From Planctomycetota bacterium (lineage in GTDB: Bacteria; Planctomycetota; UBA1135): DNA of 64,000 nucleotides. Positions 18,485 through 27,211 of this stretch are shown piece after piece. The translations under genes were made by a program, and so were the position numbers. The first letter of the stretch is position 1; each line of letters starts with the position of its first letter. Location: assembly GCA_008501825.1 (NCBI GenBank), contig QQUA01000017.1, forward strand, positions 124,001 through 188,000, written 5' to 3'. The notes under the pieces were generated by a model. That model was not told the origin of the DNA. It saw nothing but the letters and a program-made list of their open reading frames with translations, and ran no database searches.

Positions 18485-18505
18485 GCGCCGCCAGAAAAAA
18501 CTTCA
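18475..18505 (-). promoter_or_regulatory. In-frame UGA with SECIS-like hairpin (candidate selenocysteine site)
   Basis: The TGA at 18505-18503 is followed on the minus strand, without any further stop, by 436 more sense codons. Starting 12 nt after it lies a 6-bp stem, GCGGCG (18491-18486) with CGTCGC (18480-18475, one G-U pair), closing the 5-nt loop CGUGA (18485-18481). The loop begins 17 nt after the UGA and has G as its second base. Known bacterial SECIS elements have a stem directly behind UGA, an apical loop 16-37 nt from it and a G in the first two loop positions, so the site fits. No sel genes are in the window. A true stop mutation cannot be excluded. Confidence 0.5.
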
Positions 18506-20386
18506 CAAATCATCCGGGGCTTTGTTGGTTATAAAACCGTTTGGCACGTAAAGATCTTCAAAGCCGTCATTATTGAGATCGACAAATTTGGCCCCCCAAG
18601 CCCAGCGGCCGAGAGAAACGCCGGAAGTCATGGTGACGTCTTCAAAGCTGCCGTCTCCCCGGTTTCGCCACAGCGTATTCCCGCGAGCATGGCGCAAATA
18701 AGCCTGGTGAGCTTCCTGGTGTTGTCCCTCCATAAAACGGTTGCTTTGTGAAGCAATCCGCTGTCCGGCGGAAGAAAACATGTTGCTTATGTAAAGGTCC
18801 ATGTCCCCATCCAGGTCATAATCGGCACAAGTCACTCCCATGCTGGCAGCGAGTTCTTGAGCACCGACCTCTTCGATCACGTTGGTGAACTTGCCCCCTT
18901 CGTTGCGGTAAAGATTGTTGCCGCCAAAGTCATTGGCGACGAAGAGGTCTAAATCGCTATCCTGATCGAAGTCTTCCCAGAGACCGGCAAGGCTGTACCG
19001 GGAATTTTTGACGTGAAACCCGACCTTTTCCGTAGCGTTTTCAAAGCTCCGATTGCCTTGGTTGCGCCAGTAAAGGTTCGGCGCCCCGTTGTACGCATCG
19101 TGATAAGGAACCGGGTTCACTCCCAAAGTGTTGTTTTTGTTGTATCGGCAAGCGTATATGTCCAGGTCGCCGTCTTGGTCGGGATCGGCCACCGCCAAGG
19201 AGTGGATGTTGGCCGGATTTGCATCCTCCAGGCCGACGAAATCGGTAAACACTCCGGTGCCTTGATTGAAGCACAGCAAAATATTCTGCCCCATGGTCAG
19301 GGCCAAGTCCTGATGGCCGTCGTTGTCGAAATCAGCAATCACCACGCCGCGAGTGGTTTCCAGAAAGGCAACCTGGCTTCGAGCGGCCTGGTCCTTGGCG
19401 CTTCCGTCGGCCTTGTGCATCAATAGGCGGTTGGGCAAGCCGCCCTGCTGTGCGACGTAAACGTCATCCAATCCGTCTCCGTTCAAGTCGCCGACCGCCA
19501 GCCCCTGCCACCCCATGAAGAAGTCTCCGAACAACCGGTCCATGCTGCCGTGGTATTCGTTGACTCCGCGGAGGAATTCATCTTCGTAAAAGGAATTGGC
19601 GGCGAAAACCCGCTCGGTAAGGTCGGCGAACAGAGGGCGCTTGGAATGAACTTCCTCGAAAAAATGATTGCGAATGAATCGGATTCGGCTGTGCTCTAAA
19701 TCCTCTCCCACGGTGAAACCGACCTCCCACTCCATCACTTGCTGCCGCCGGCCGCCCCCGACCTCGGCAGAAATTTGGACGTGGCCCTCCACCCGGAAAT
19801 GGTCAGCTTCGTCCATGTGCACCCGCACGATCTTCAAAGCCTCCTTGAAATCCTGGCCACCTTGAAAGGGTTGCAACAGGGCATCAAATTGAGCCGCGAC
19901 CTGGTCTCGTCCCAACAGTTCTTGAGACAACTCGGGAGCCCGATAAACCTGATGGTGTTCATCCTCGAAACGGATCTCCAACGAACTCGGCCGCAAGGGA
20001 CTCAGCCCCTGAAAGTCATCAGCCAGAAACGGCGCAAAATTGAAAGCTCCATCTTCGGGAGGATGTAACCAGCCCTCCAAAAAATCGTGAATCACGTGTT
20101 TCGCAACGTCGTGAGCGACTTCGCTAGGCCAACCGTCGACTTTCGGATCATGCTTGCGCAAATCTTCGGACAAGTGATCCGGAGGCGCTTGGCCGTCCTC
20201 GAACAAGACCGATAAATCGCCGCTTTCCGCCCCGATTTCCGGTTCCTGAGTCCCCGAGTGCGGCGAAGTCGTTTGAGACGGAAGCTGGGAATCTTCCGAG
20301 TCTGGCTTCCCGTTTCCTCCGCATGCAAAAGCGCCGAATAGGACGAGGCCAAGGGCGAAGCTGAGCCAAAGGTCGGAATGGGACAT
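18503..20386 (-). CDS. FG-GAP repeat protein, N-terminal part of a CRTAC1-like protein
   Basis: The protein starts at the ATG at 20386 and has a lipoprotein-like signal (LGLVLFGAFACGGNG). About 230 residues of acidic, mixed sequence precede an FG-GAP/VCBS propeller at about 275-620 with calcium-binding loops such as DLNGDGLDDVYV, DFDNDGHQDLAL, DPDQDGDLDIYA, DQDSDLDLFV, DYDLDGDMDLYI and DLNNDGFEDLYV. The frame stops at a TGA right after NKAPDDL, exactly where members of this family continue into the UnbV domain. With read-through the product would be 1064 aa with the TGA at residue 628. It would then be an exported protein combining propeller, UnbV and redoxin modules. Confidence 0.85.
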   Translation of the reverse strand: MSHSDLWLSFALGLVLFGAFACGGNGKPDSEDSQLPSQTTSPHSGTQEPEIGAESGDLSVLFEDGQAPPDHLSEDLRKHDPKVDGWPSEVAHDVAKHVIHDFLEGWLHPPEDGAFNFAPFLADDFQGLSPLRPSSLEIRFEDEHHQVYRAPELSQELLGRDQVAAQFDALLQPFQGGQDFKEALKIVRVHMDEADHFRVEGHVQISAEVGGGRRQQVMEWEVGFTVGEDLEHSRIRFIRNHFFEEVHSKRPLFADLTERVFAANSFYEDEFLRGVNEYHGSMDRLFGDFFMGWQGLAVGDLNGDGLDDVYVAQQGGLPNRLLMHKADGSAKDQAARSQVAFLETTRGVVIADFDNDGHQDLALTMGQNILLCFNQGTGVFTDFVGLEDANPANIHSLAVADPDQDGDLDIYACRYNKNNTLGVNPVPYHDAYNGAPNLYWRNQGNRSFENATEKVGFHVKNSRYSLAGLWEDFDQDSDLDLFVANDFGGNNLYRNEGGKFTNVIEEVGAQELAASMGVTCADYDLDGDMDLYISNMFSSAGQRIASQSNRFMEGQHQEAHQAYLRHARGNTLWRNRGDGSFEDVTMTSGVSLGRWAWGAKFVDLNNDGFEDLYVPNGFITNKAPDDL

Positions 20387-20497
20387 TGGACTCCGGGTCC
20401 GGGGGGAAGAAGAGTAGAGTTCCTGGTTCGAATCATAGCATTCGTTGGCAACGTATTGCCCGACTGCTCAGCAGGAGGCCCCGACCGCCTTTCCTTC

Positions 20498-21841
20498 TCA
20501 AGACTTCGACGAATCGATGGAATCCGGTAGCTCGGCCAATATCGGCGCTGCCCGATGGCGCAACCAAAGGGTCTGCAGGACCCCACCGGTGGAAAAAGCC
20601 ACTAACGCCGCAAATATCCCGGGAAAACGCCCCCAAGCCACAGCCACCGACAATCCAGCCAAGGCTACGACCAGGTACAACAAAACTCCCTCGGTAATTC
20701 CTCGGGTTCGGTGACGGTGAACTAAAATACCCTGGTACCAACTTTGCATCGCCTGATATCCAGGCATCAAAAATGCAAACAAAAGAGCTTGGCTACTCAA
20801 GCGGCTTAACTCGGGATTCAGCCCGGAAACGCGGCCAAACCACCAGCCTGCCAGGGGCGTCCATCCCAAGATTAATAAAACCGCCATGGTGACGGCCGCC
20901 AAAAGCAGGCCGAAGCGGCGTAAAGCTCTGGCCCCACCTTCCCGGCCCAACAAGGCCACGACCACTTCATTAAAGGCAAAGCCCGAACTTCGGGTAAGAA
21001 AAACCAAGCTGTGGACCGCCGGCCAAGCAGCCAAGGAGGCCAATTCCGCCGGCATGCGACTCATAGCGGCGGTTCCCGCCGGTTGAATAATCAGGGTCAG
21101 GAGCGGAGTCATCGCCAGAGGAACGTAAAAACTCAGAAATGCTCCCCAACTCTTGACCTTGCCCAAGTCCGGAGCCGGGCGCAAACGATCTCGGAGAATC
21201 GGAGCCGAGATCACGCGAATGAAAATCGCTTCGGCCGTTACTGCAGCCGCCACAGCACCCGCTCCCACGGCAATGCCGGGACCAAGCTTGAAAGCGAAAC
21301 CGGTAACCAAGACCGCCAGCAGGACGGCTAGGCGGACCAGAGTTCCCAGCATGACCCATTGACTGCGTTCGAACCGAATCAGGACGCCCTGATGCATGCG
21401 CCGATAAGCGATCGCCCAAGTCCAGGGGGTCATGATTTGAAGCCCCAAGCGGGCGGGCTCGACGACTTCCTCCGGCACGTCCAGCAGGGTATGTACCACC
21501 AGTTCAAATAAGGGTGTAAAGGCAATGGCGATATGCACCGCGGTCAGGATCGCCGACAAAACGGTCATAAAGCGGTGCACCTTGCGATAAGACCTCCAAT
21601 CCGAACACAAAGCCGTGGCCGCGGCCAGCAACATGATGACCGGCCCTTCAATGACCAAGCTGATCGGAAAAGCCACGGAACCATAGGCGGCCAAGTTAAT
21701 TTCCGGATCCGCCATTCGAGCGACGAAGGCGGTAAAGAGGGGAAGTTCCACTCCCATAAGCAACCAGCTTCCCGCCAGGGGAAGCCAGAGCCGAAACACC
21801 GTGCCGAGCTGGATCGGCTTTTCCAAGGGAGGGTTTTGCAA
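20498..21841 (-). CDS. Polytopic membrane transporter, MATE/ANKH-like
   Basis: A 447-aa integral membrane protein with about 12 predicted TM helices and no signal peptide. The overall pattern (FRLWLPLAGSWLLMGVELPL at the start, a mid-protein LSFYVPLAMTPLLTLIIQPAGTAA repeat of the same theme) fits the MOP/MATE superfamily. Local similarity to the ANKH pyrophosphate/citrate exporter seems present around DVPEEVVEPARLGLQ and RRMHQGVLIRFERS, judged by eye. A close paralogue lies at 36734-38050. The substrate is unknown. The gene is divergent from the di-haem peroxidase at 21991. Confidence 0.7.
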   Translation of the reverse strand: MQNPPLEKPIQLGTVFRLWLPLAGSWLLMGVELPLFTAFVARMADPEINLAAYGSVAFPISLVIEGPVIMLLAAATALCSDWRSYRKVHRFMTVLSAILTAVHIAIAFTPLFELVVHTLLDVPEEVVEPARLGLQIMTPWTWAIAYRRMHQGVLIRFERSQWVMLGTLVRLAVLLAVLVTGFAFKLGPGIAVGAGAVAAAVTAEAIFIRVISAPILRDRLRPAPDLGKVKSWGAFLSFYVPLAMTPLLTLIIQPAGTAAMSRMPAELASLAAWPAVHSLVFLTRSSGFAFNEVVVALLGREGGARALRRFGLLLAAVTMAVLLILGWTPLAGWWFGRVSGLNPELSRLSSQALLFAFLMPGYQAMQSWYQGILVHRHRTRGITEGVLLYLVVALAGLSVAVAWGRFPGIFAALVAFSTGGVLQTLWLRHRAAPILAELPDSIDSSKS

Positions 21842-21990
21842 GGAAGGCCAACTTCGAATCGGGTGGAGATAATTACCCGGAAATCCGGGATATTACTGGA
21901 AGGACGGAGGCCGTAGTCGCAGGAAAAAAGGAGGGTATCATCCTCCGAGAGGTCCCCGGTAGCAAACCGATCCCTTCCATAGGTTAAGCC

Positions 21991-23181
21991 ATGAGACCCT
22001 TCACCCTTTCTTTGATCCTCCTCCTCTCCGCCGGTCTTCTTTGGCAATGCCAAGGGCCGGGCAAAAAAACATCAAGCAGCGCCGATGTAGCCAAAACCGG
22101 CACTTTGTCGCTGGAAACCATCCGGCAACAACTGGCCGATCCGAACGCCCACCAAAGTTTCGTCCCGGAAAGTCTGCTCGGACTTCCGGAAGATTTGAGC
22201 GAGTTCATTCCCGCGGACAATCCCATGACCGCGGCCAAAGTGGAGCTCGGACGCCAACTTTACTTCGACAAGCGCTTGTCCAGGGACGGCACCGTTTCCT
22301 GCGCCACCTGCCATGATCCGGCCAAAGGTTGGACCGACAACGCCCCGGTCTCCACCGGCATCGACGGCCAAAAAGGTGGGCGATCGGCCCCCACCGTGGT
22401 CAACCGTCTGCTCGGCAAAACCCAATTTTGGGACGGCCGCGCCGCCACCCTGGAGGAACAAGCCCTGGGGCCGATCGCGAACCCGATTGAAATGGGCTTC
22501 AGCGTGGAAGAAGCGGTCGAGCTTCTCAATGAAATCGAAGGTTACCGCCTTCAATTTGAAGCCGTGTTCGGCGGCCCGGCCACTGCCGACGGCATTGCCA
22601 AAGCCATCGCCGCCTTTGAACGAACGGTTCTGACCGGCGCCAACAAAAACGACTACTACGAGCGAGCGGTTCCCTGGTTCGACTGGGACCCTGAAGACGA
22701 GGAAGACGAAGAGTGGATTGAAATCGGACTTCGCATCCTGGAGGAAGAGAAACAAAACCGCTTATCGGAGTCCGCCCTGCGCGGTCGCACGCTTTACTTC
22801 GAGAAGGCGGCTTGCAGCACTTGCCACTTCGGAGCCGACTTGACCGATGAGCAATTCCACAACATCGGGGTAGGTGTCGAAGGCGATGCCGCCGACCCCG
22901 GACTGGCGGCGATTTCGGGGCTGGAGGAGGATTGGGGCAAGTTCAAAACCCCGAGTCTTCGCAACATCGCCCTTACCGCTCCGTACATGCACGATGGAAG
23001 CCAAGCGACCCTGATGGACACCATTCGTCACTACAACCAAGGGGGCGTGAAGAATCGGAATCTGTCCGGCAATATTTTCCCGCTCAATCTCACCGAGGAG
23101 GAAATGCAGGACTTGCTGGCCTTTCTTGAAGAAGGGTTGACCGGAAGCATTCCCGATATCCAAACTCCGGATCTGCCCTAG
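21991..23181 (+). CDS. Di-haem cytochrome c peroxidase (CcpA/MauG family)
   Basis: A 396-aa exported protein: hydrophobic signal LILLLSAGLLWQC followed by a Ser/Lys linker, so a lipid anchor is possible. It has two c-type haem motifs, SCATCHDPAKG near 105 and ACSTCHFGADL near 275, each CxxCH. Other family marks are GRQLYFDKRLSRDG, GWTDNAPVSTGIDGQKG, NRLLGKTQFWDGRA and, near the end, KTPSLRNIALTAPYMHDGS. The family reduces peroxide with electrons from small cytochromes or oxidises protein side chains (MauG). An acidic insertion (DWDPEDEEDEEW) sits between the haem domains. A terminator follows directly. Confidence 0.93.
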   Translation: MRPFTLSLILLLSAGLLWQCQGPGKKTSSSADVAKTGTLSLETIRQQLADPNAHQSFVPESLLGLPEDLSEFIPADNPMTAAKVELGRQLYFDKRLSRDGTVSCATCHDPAKGWTDNAPVSTGIDGQKGGRSAPTVVNRLLGKTQFWDGRAATLEEQALGPIANPIEMGFSVEEAVELLNEIEGYRLQFEAVFGGPATADGIAKAIAAFERTVLTGANKNDYYERAVPWFDWDPEDEEDEEWIEIGLRILEEEKQNRLSESALRGRTLYFEKAACSTCHFGADLTDEQFHNIGVGVEGDAADPGLAAISGLEEDWGKFKTPSLRNIALTAPYMHDGSQATLMDTIRHYNQGGVKNRNLSGNIFPLNLTEEEMQDLLAFLEEGLTGSIPDIQTPDLP

Positions 23182-23183
23182 GC

Positions 23184-23203
23184 CTCGGTCCGCCGAGTTT
23201 TTT
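23184..23203 (+). terminator. Rho-independent terminator after the peroxidase gene
   Basis: A 5-bp stem CTCGG/CCGAG with a TCCG tetraloop and six T, starting 3 bp after the stop codon. A second hairpin with an 11-bp perfect stem (23211-23221 with 23243-23253) and a TTAATT tail follows and may act as a backup. Confidence 0.8.
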
Positions 23204-23210
23204 GCCCCGA

Positions 23211-23253
23211 GTCCCATCCCGCCCTTCACTCTGCACGAAGAACGGGATGGGAC
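23211..23253 (+). terminator. Second hairpin behind the peroxidase gene
   Basis: GTCCCATCCCG (23211-23221) pairs perfectly with CGGGATGGGAC (23243-23253) over 11 bp; the loop is 21 nt. The tail TTAATT is only weakly U-rich, so this may be a backup terminator or an RNA-stabilising 3' end. Confidence 0.5.
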
Positions 23254-23335
23254 TTAATTCGATGCGTGATTGTCTTATCATATTTTTCATGCAGCTTTCG
23301 TTCCATTCCACCGGTCCGCGCTGATTCCAGCCCGC

Positions 23336-24781
23336 ATGAGCTATGCCAATACCGTCCTGGTCACCGGCGCCACCGGCTATATCGGTGGCCGCTTGGTGGG
23401 CCGGCTTTTGAACGCAGGATATCGGGTGCGCTGCCTGACCCGATCGCCCAAAAAACTGGACCACCGGCCGTGGTTCGGCCACCAGGACGTCGAAATCATG
23501 GCCGGGGATGCCGGCAGCGCTACCGAATTGGAGAGGGCGATGCAGGGCTGCTTCGCCGCCTATTACTTGATTCACTCGATGCAGGCTGCCGGCGCCGATT
23601 ACGGCCACCGAGACCGGGAACTGGCTCGCATCTTCGTCCGTGCCGCCGATCGCTCGGATTTGCAGAGGATTGTCTATCTCGGCGGTCTGGGAGAAACGGG
23701 CAGCGGTTTGAGCAAACACCTCCGCTCCCGAAGAGAAGTTGAACACATCCTTGCCGAATGCAAAATCCCGGTGACGGTGTTTCGCGCCGCCATGATCATC
23801 GGCTCGGGATCCGCTTCCTTTGAGATCTTGCGTTACTTGGTGGAACGACTTCCGGTCATGATTACTCCGAAGTGGGTGGTCACTCGGGTGCAACCGATTG
23901 CGGTCCGAAACGCTCTTTATTACTTGGTGAAATGTTTGGAAGTCAAAGCGACCCGCGGTCGGACCTTCGACATCGGCGGCCCCGACGTGGTGACCTATGC
24001 CCAGTTAATTCAATGCATGGCCGAAGTCCGTGGCTTGCGCCGGCGCTGGATTATTCCGATTCCTCTTTTAAGCCCAGGCTTGAGTTCCATTTGGATTCAC
24101 CTGGTGACTCCGATCAGTAAGGAAATGGCACGCCCCCTGGCGGAGGGTCTACGCAACGAAGTCCTGTGCCGCAATCGGGAAGCGGAGGACTTGATGCCGC
24201 AACGATTGTTCAAGATTCGAGAAGCCATGGATCGAGCTTTTCAAAACCTGAACAGTCACAAAGTGGAAACCGCTTGGAGCGCCGCCGGTCCCATGCCTGG
24301 AGACCCAGATTGGTCCGGAGGAAAAATTTTCGAGGACCAATACAAGATCGACATTCAGGCAAATCCACAAGCGGTGTTCAAAGCGGTCTGTCGTATCGGC
24401 GGCGGCCATGGTTGGTATGGCGCCTCTTTTTTATGGCGCCTGCGCGGAGCCATCGACCGGCTTTTCGGCGGCCCCGGCCTGCGCCGCGGACGCCGGCACC
24501 CTGAAATTGTGGCTTACGGCGAAGCCCTGGATTTCTGGCGGGTGACCGACGTGGAAAATCCCAAGCGTTTGGTGTTGCACGCGGAGATGAAAGTACCCGG
24601 GCGAGCTCAGCTTCGTTTCGACATTGAAACCTTGGAAGAAAACAGCAGCAGATTGATCCAAACCGCCCGATTCGTCCCCCGCGGCCTGTTCGGCCTGCTT
24701 TATTGGTACGCGGTTTGGCCGTTTCACTACTGGGTATTCGGAAGCATGTTGAAAGGGATCCGGCGCAGCGCAGAGCGCTGA
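23336..24781 (+). CDS. Atypical SDR-family NAD(P)-binding protein with DUF2867 domain
   Basis: Starting at the ATG at 23336 (481 aa) puts the first beta strand directly at the N-terminus: NTVLVTGATGYIGGRLVGRLL, a GxxGxxG nucleotide-binding loop. Further NmrA/atypical-SDR features are YYLIHSMQAAGADYGHRDRELA and IVYLGGLGETGSGLSKHLRSR. From about residue 330 a DUF2867 domain follows (YKIDIQANPQAVFKAVCRIGGGHGWYG, then RFVPRGLFGLLYWYAVWPFHYWVF). This combination is a known but uncharacterised protein family, often annotated as nucleoside-diphosphate-sugar epimerase-like. No catalytic role is established. The gene stands alone between terminators and the lipoprotein pair. Confidence 0.85.
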   Translation: MSYANTVLVTGATGYIGGRLVGRLLNAGYRVRCLTRSPKKLDHRPWFGHQDVEIMAGDAGSATELERAMQGCFAAYYLIHSMQAAGADYGHRDRELARIFVRAADRSDLQRIVYLGGLGETGSGLSKHLRSRREVEHILAECKIPVTVFRAAMIIGSGSASFEILRYLVERLPVMITPKWVVTRVQPIAVRNALYYLVKCLEVKATRGRTFDIGGPDVVTYAQLIQCMAEVRGLRRRWIIPIPLLSPGLSSIWIHLVTPISKEMARPLAEGLRNEVLCRNREAEDLMPQRLFKIREAMDRAFQNLNSHKVETAWSAAGPMPGDPDWSGGKIFEDQYKIDIQANPQAVFKAVCRIGGGHGWYGASFLWRLRGAIDRLFGGPGLRRGRRHPEIVAYGEALDFWRVTDVENPKRLVLHAEMKVPGRAQLRFDIETLEENSSRLIQTARFVPRGLFGLLYWYAVWPFHYWVFGSMLKGIRRSAER

Positions 24782-24844
24782 AGCTCAAAGAAGATTGGCT
24801 GGAAGCCGGTTTCCCCCACCCTTCGCCGGGCTACTCTGGAAACG

Positions 24845-25219
24845 ATGGCCATTCGCTTCGCTGCCCTTTTCCTTTGCCTGCTGCCAGCTTGCTTTCTGAG
24901 CAGCACGACCACCAACCAGGCCCTGGACGCCTCAGCGATCGCCGCCTTGCGCCCCGGTTCCAGTACCGCTCAGGAAGTCGCCACCCAGCTTGGGGCCCCG
25001 GTTCAAGTGGTCGAACTGGGCCGCGGTTCGGCCTGGTTGTATGAACACGTCCGTGAAAAACAAGCCGGCATCTTTCTGCTGCTGGTGGCGGTCAACGGCG
25101 TAGACGCTCAAGCCGATCGTTGTTGGGTGTTTTTCGATGAAAACAACGTTCTAACTCACCTGGGCTCGAACCTGCAAGCGGACCAGGCCGAATATGACGT
25201 CCCGCCTTTCGGCGATTGA
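24845..25219 (+). CDS. Small BamE/SmpA-like lipoprotein
   Basis: A 124-aa protein with a proper lipobox (CLLPACFLSS, Cys at 17). The mature part contains IAALRPGSSTAQEVATQLGAPVQVVELGRG and then a Tyr/Trp strand, which is the pattern of the SmpA/OmlA (BamE-like) fold: a short helix pair followed by strands. In BamE this fold helps outer-membrane protein assembly; here it is only a fold resemblance. It is followed by a second lipoprotein with the same local pattern. Confidence 0.65.
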   Translation: MAIRFAALFLCLLPACFLSSTTTNQALDASAIAALRPGSSTAQEVATQLGAPVQVVELGRGSAWLYEHVREKQAGIFLLLVAVNGVDAQADRCWVFFDENNVLTHLGSNLQADQAEYDVPPFGD

Positions 25220-25235
25220 TCCATACCAACGAATC

Positions 25236-25667
25236 ATGGGTTCGACTCGTTTTTGCCTGGCCGTCCTAGCGTTCGGATTTTTCAGCCTGACGAGTTGCGT
25301 CAGCTTTACCTACAACGAAGTGGCGGTAAACCAGCCGCCGGCTCATCCCGATGCGAACGGACTTGAAGTGGGTACCAGCACTCTTTCCGATTGCTTGTTG
25401 GCTCTCGGCGCCCCAACCGAAGTGGAAGAAGATGAAACCGGCGACGGAGCCATCCTGACCTGGTCTTGGATTCGAGAAGACGGCTGGAGCCTGCGGATTT
25501 CCATCCCCCTGACTCGGGGAGTCACCGGTTCCTTCCAGTACGCCGATGCCGAAAACATGCTGCGGCACTTGCGCTTGGACTTCGATCCGAATTGGGTCTT
25601 GCGAGAGATCTACGGCCGGGAAAATTTGGTGCTGCCGGCCACGGAAACCGGGTCAACCGGTCTTTGA
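25236..25667 (+). CDS. Second BamE-like lipoprotein
   Basis: From the ATG at 25236 the protein has 143 aa and a lipobox (FFSLTSCVSF, Cys near 21). The segment LEVGTSTLSDCLLALGAPTEVEED parallels the LGAP motif of the gene in front, so the two are probably distant duplicates. The gap between the genes is 16 bp, consistent with co-transcription. No function can be assigned. The gene ends 5 bp before the convergent sulfatase gene. Confidence 0.6.
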   Translation: MGSTRFCLAVLAFGFFSLTSCVSFTYNEVAVNQPPAHPDANGLEVGTSTLSDCLLALGAPTEVEEDETGDGAILTWSWIREDGWSLRISIPLTRGVTGSFQYADAENMLRHLRLDFDPNWVLREIYGRENLVLPATETGSTGL

Positions 25668-25672
25668 GTGAG

Positions 25673-27202
25673 TCAGGGAAGCACCGGGGCTTCTTCGGTT
25701 CCACCCTGGCGAAGTCGGGGATACTGGGCTTTCCTAGCCTCGAGTTCTGAAACCATCCGCCGGGCCATTCGCCGTAAGACCTCCGCTTGCTTTTTCGCCA
25801 AGTCTTTTTTCTCCCCGAGGTCTCGATCCAATCGGTAAAGCTCCCAACGCTGTGGTTGGTAAAAGTAAATCACTTTCCAGGGCCCAAGCCGCATGGCGCT
25901 GTGAGGTTGATATCCCGGTCCTTTCGGCCCCCACACGTGGGGATAGTGAAACAACAGAGGGCGGTCTTCCCCCAAATCGTCCCGTTGCAACAGGGGCGTA
26001 AAGTCCATTCCATCCAACGGATGGTTTTCCGGTAGGGGAACGCCGGCCCAAGCCAGCAAGGTCGGGAAGTAATCCTCCACGATGGTCGGAGTCTGGCGAA
26101 TCGCTCCGGCTTCCACCGGAAGACGACGTTGCAAAGGGTGATCGGCAGCGGGAACCGCCCAGGAAATGACCTGCGGAATTCGGGTGCCGCCTTCATAAGC
26201 GGAGCCTTTGCCTTCTCGCAACGGCCAGTTGTGACTGTGATCGCCGGAACCCGTGCGGGCTTTGCCCCGGGCATGGACGCTCAAGCCGCCGTTGTCGGAA
26301 GCGAACATCACCAAGGTTCGTTCGCCGACTCCCAATCTTTCGACGCAAGCCAACAAGGCTCCCAAGCTGGCGTCGACGCCTTCCACCATGGAGGCATATC
26401 GGCTTTCCACGGCGTCCACCCCGGCTTCCAGATAAGCTTGATCGTAAGGCGGATGGGCTCGAATCGGTGCGTGCACCGCGTAGTGAGCCATGTAGAGGTA
26501 AAACGGCTGTTCGCGGTCGACGGCTTCCCGCACCGCCTTGCAGGCTTCGACGGTCAAGGCATCGCTGAGATGTATCGGCAAACCGTGGTAATCGGCCAAG
26601 CCGGGGACACCCCAAATGTCTTTGCCAAAGCCGAAATCATGCTGCCCGGCATAGTGCCCCGGCGCTCCAGCGCAATGGCCGGCGATGTTGCGATCAAATC
26701 CGAGATTGCAGGGATCCTCCCCGGGAGTTTGGTCGGCGCCCCAATGAGCCTTGCCGGCATGGATGGTGAAATAACCGGCCTGCTGCAACAAAGCCGGCAA
26801 AGTCGGCTCGCCAGGCTGCAAGCCTTGGTTACGCCAATCCGGACTTTGCAAGCGAGCGGTTTTGCCGGATTGGTCCCGATCTGCTTTCAAAGTCCAATTG
26901 GTCACCCGATGCCGCGCCGGATTTTGTCCGGTCATCAAACTGGTTCGGGTCGGGGAACAAACCGCCGCGGCATAAGCCTGTTCGAAACGCACTCCGGTTT
27001 GCGCCAACCGCTGGAGCTGCGGGGTTCGAAAATGGCGGTTTTGCGGTACGGCTTCCTTCGCCATGGGAACCGATGTGTCCTGCCAACCCAAGTCGTCCAC
27101 CAAAAACAGGATGATGTTCGGGCGCAGATCTTGTTCGGATTCGAGTTGCGCCTGGGTCAGCGGCAAGGAAACCGCAAAAAGAAAGCAAGCCGTCGCGAAC
27201 AT
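25673..27202 (-). CDS. Cys-type sulfatase (arylsulfatase A family), exported
   Basis: A 509-aa protein with a signal peptide (ACFLFAVSLPLTQAQ). The family marks are complete: NIILFLVDDLGWQD gives two Ca-ligand Asp, AVCSPTRTSLMTGQ has the CxPxR signature with Cys82, which is converted to formylglycine by an FGE or anaerobic SMase, and MFASDNGGLSVHARG contributes the second Asp-Asn pair. C-terminal subdomain present (WKVIYFYQPQRWELYRLDRD). Planctomycetes have many such enzymes for sulfated algal polysaccharides; the substrate here is unknown. No FGE gene is next to it. It follows the VOC gene by 9 bp, so the two are probably co-transcribed. Confidence 0.93.
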   Translation of the reverse strand: MFATACFLFAVSLPLTQAQLESEQDLRPNIILFLVDDLGWQDTSVPMAKEAVPQNRHFRTPQLQRLAQTGVRFEQAYAAAVCSPTRTSLMTGQNPARHRVTNWTLKADRDQSGKTARLQSPDWRNQGLQPGEPTLPALLQQAGYFTIHAGKAHWGADQTPGEDPCNLGFDRNIAGHCAGAPGHYAGQHDFGFGKDIWGVPGLADYHGLPIHLSDALTVEACKAVREAVDREQPFYLYMAHYAVHAPIRAHPPYDQAYLEAGVDAVESRYASMVEGVDASLGALLACVERLGVGERTLVMFASDNGGLSVHARGKARTGSGDHSHNWPLREGKGSAYEGGTRIPQVISWAVPAADHPLQRRLPVEAGAIRQTPTIVEDYFPTLLAWAGVPLPENHPLDGMDFTPLLQRDDLGEDRPLLFHYPHVWGPKGPGYQPHSAMRLGPWKVIYFYQPQRWELYRLDRDLGEKKDLAKKQAEVLRRMARRMVSELEARKAQYPRLRQGGTEEAPVLP

Positions 27203-27211
27203 GGTCCTGGA

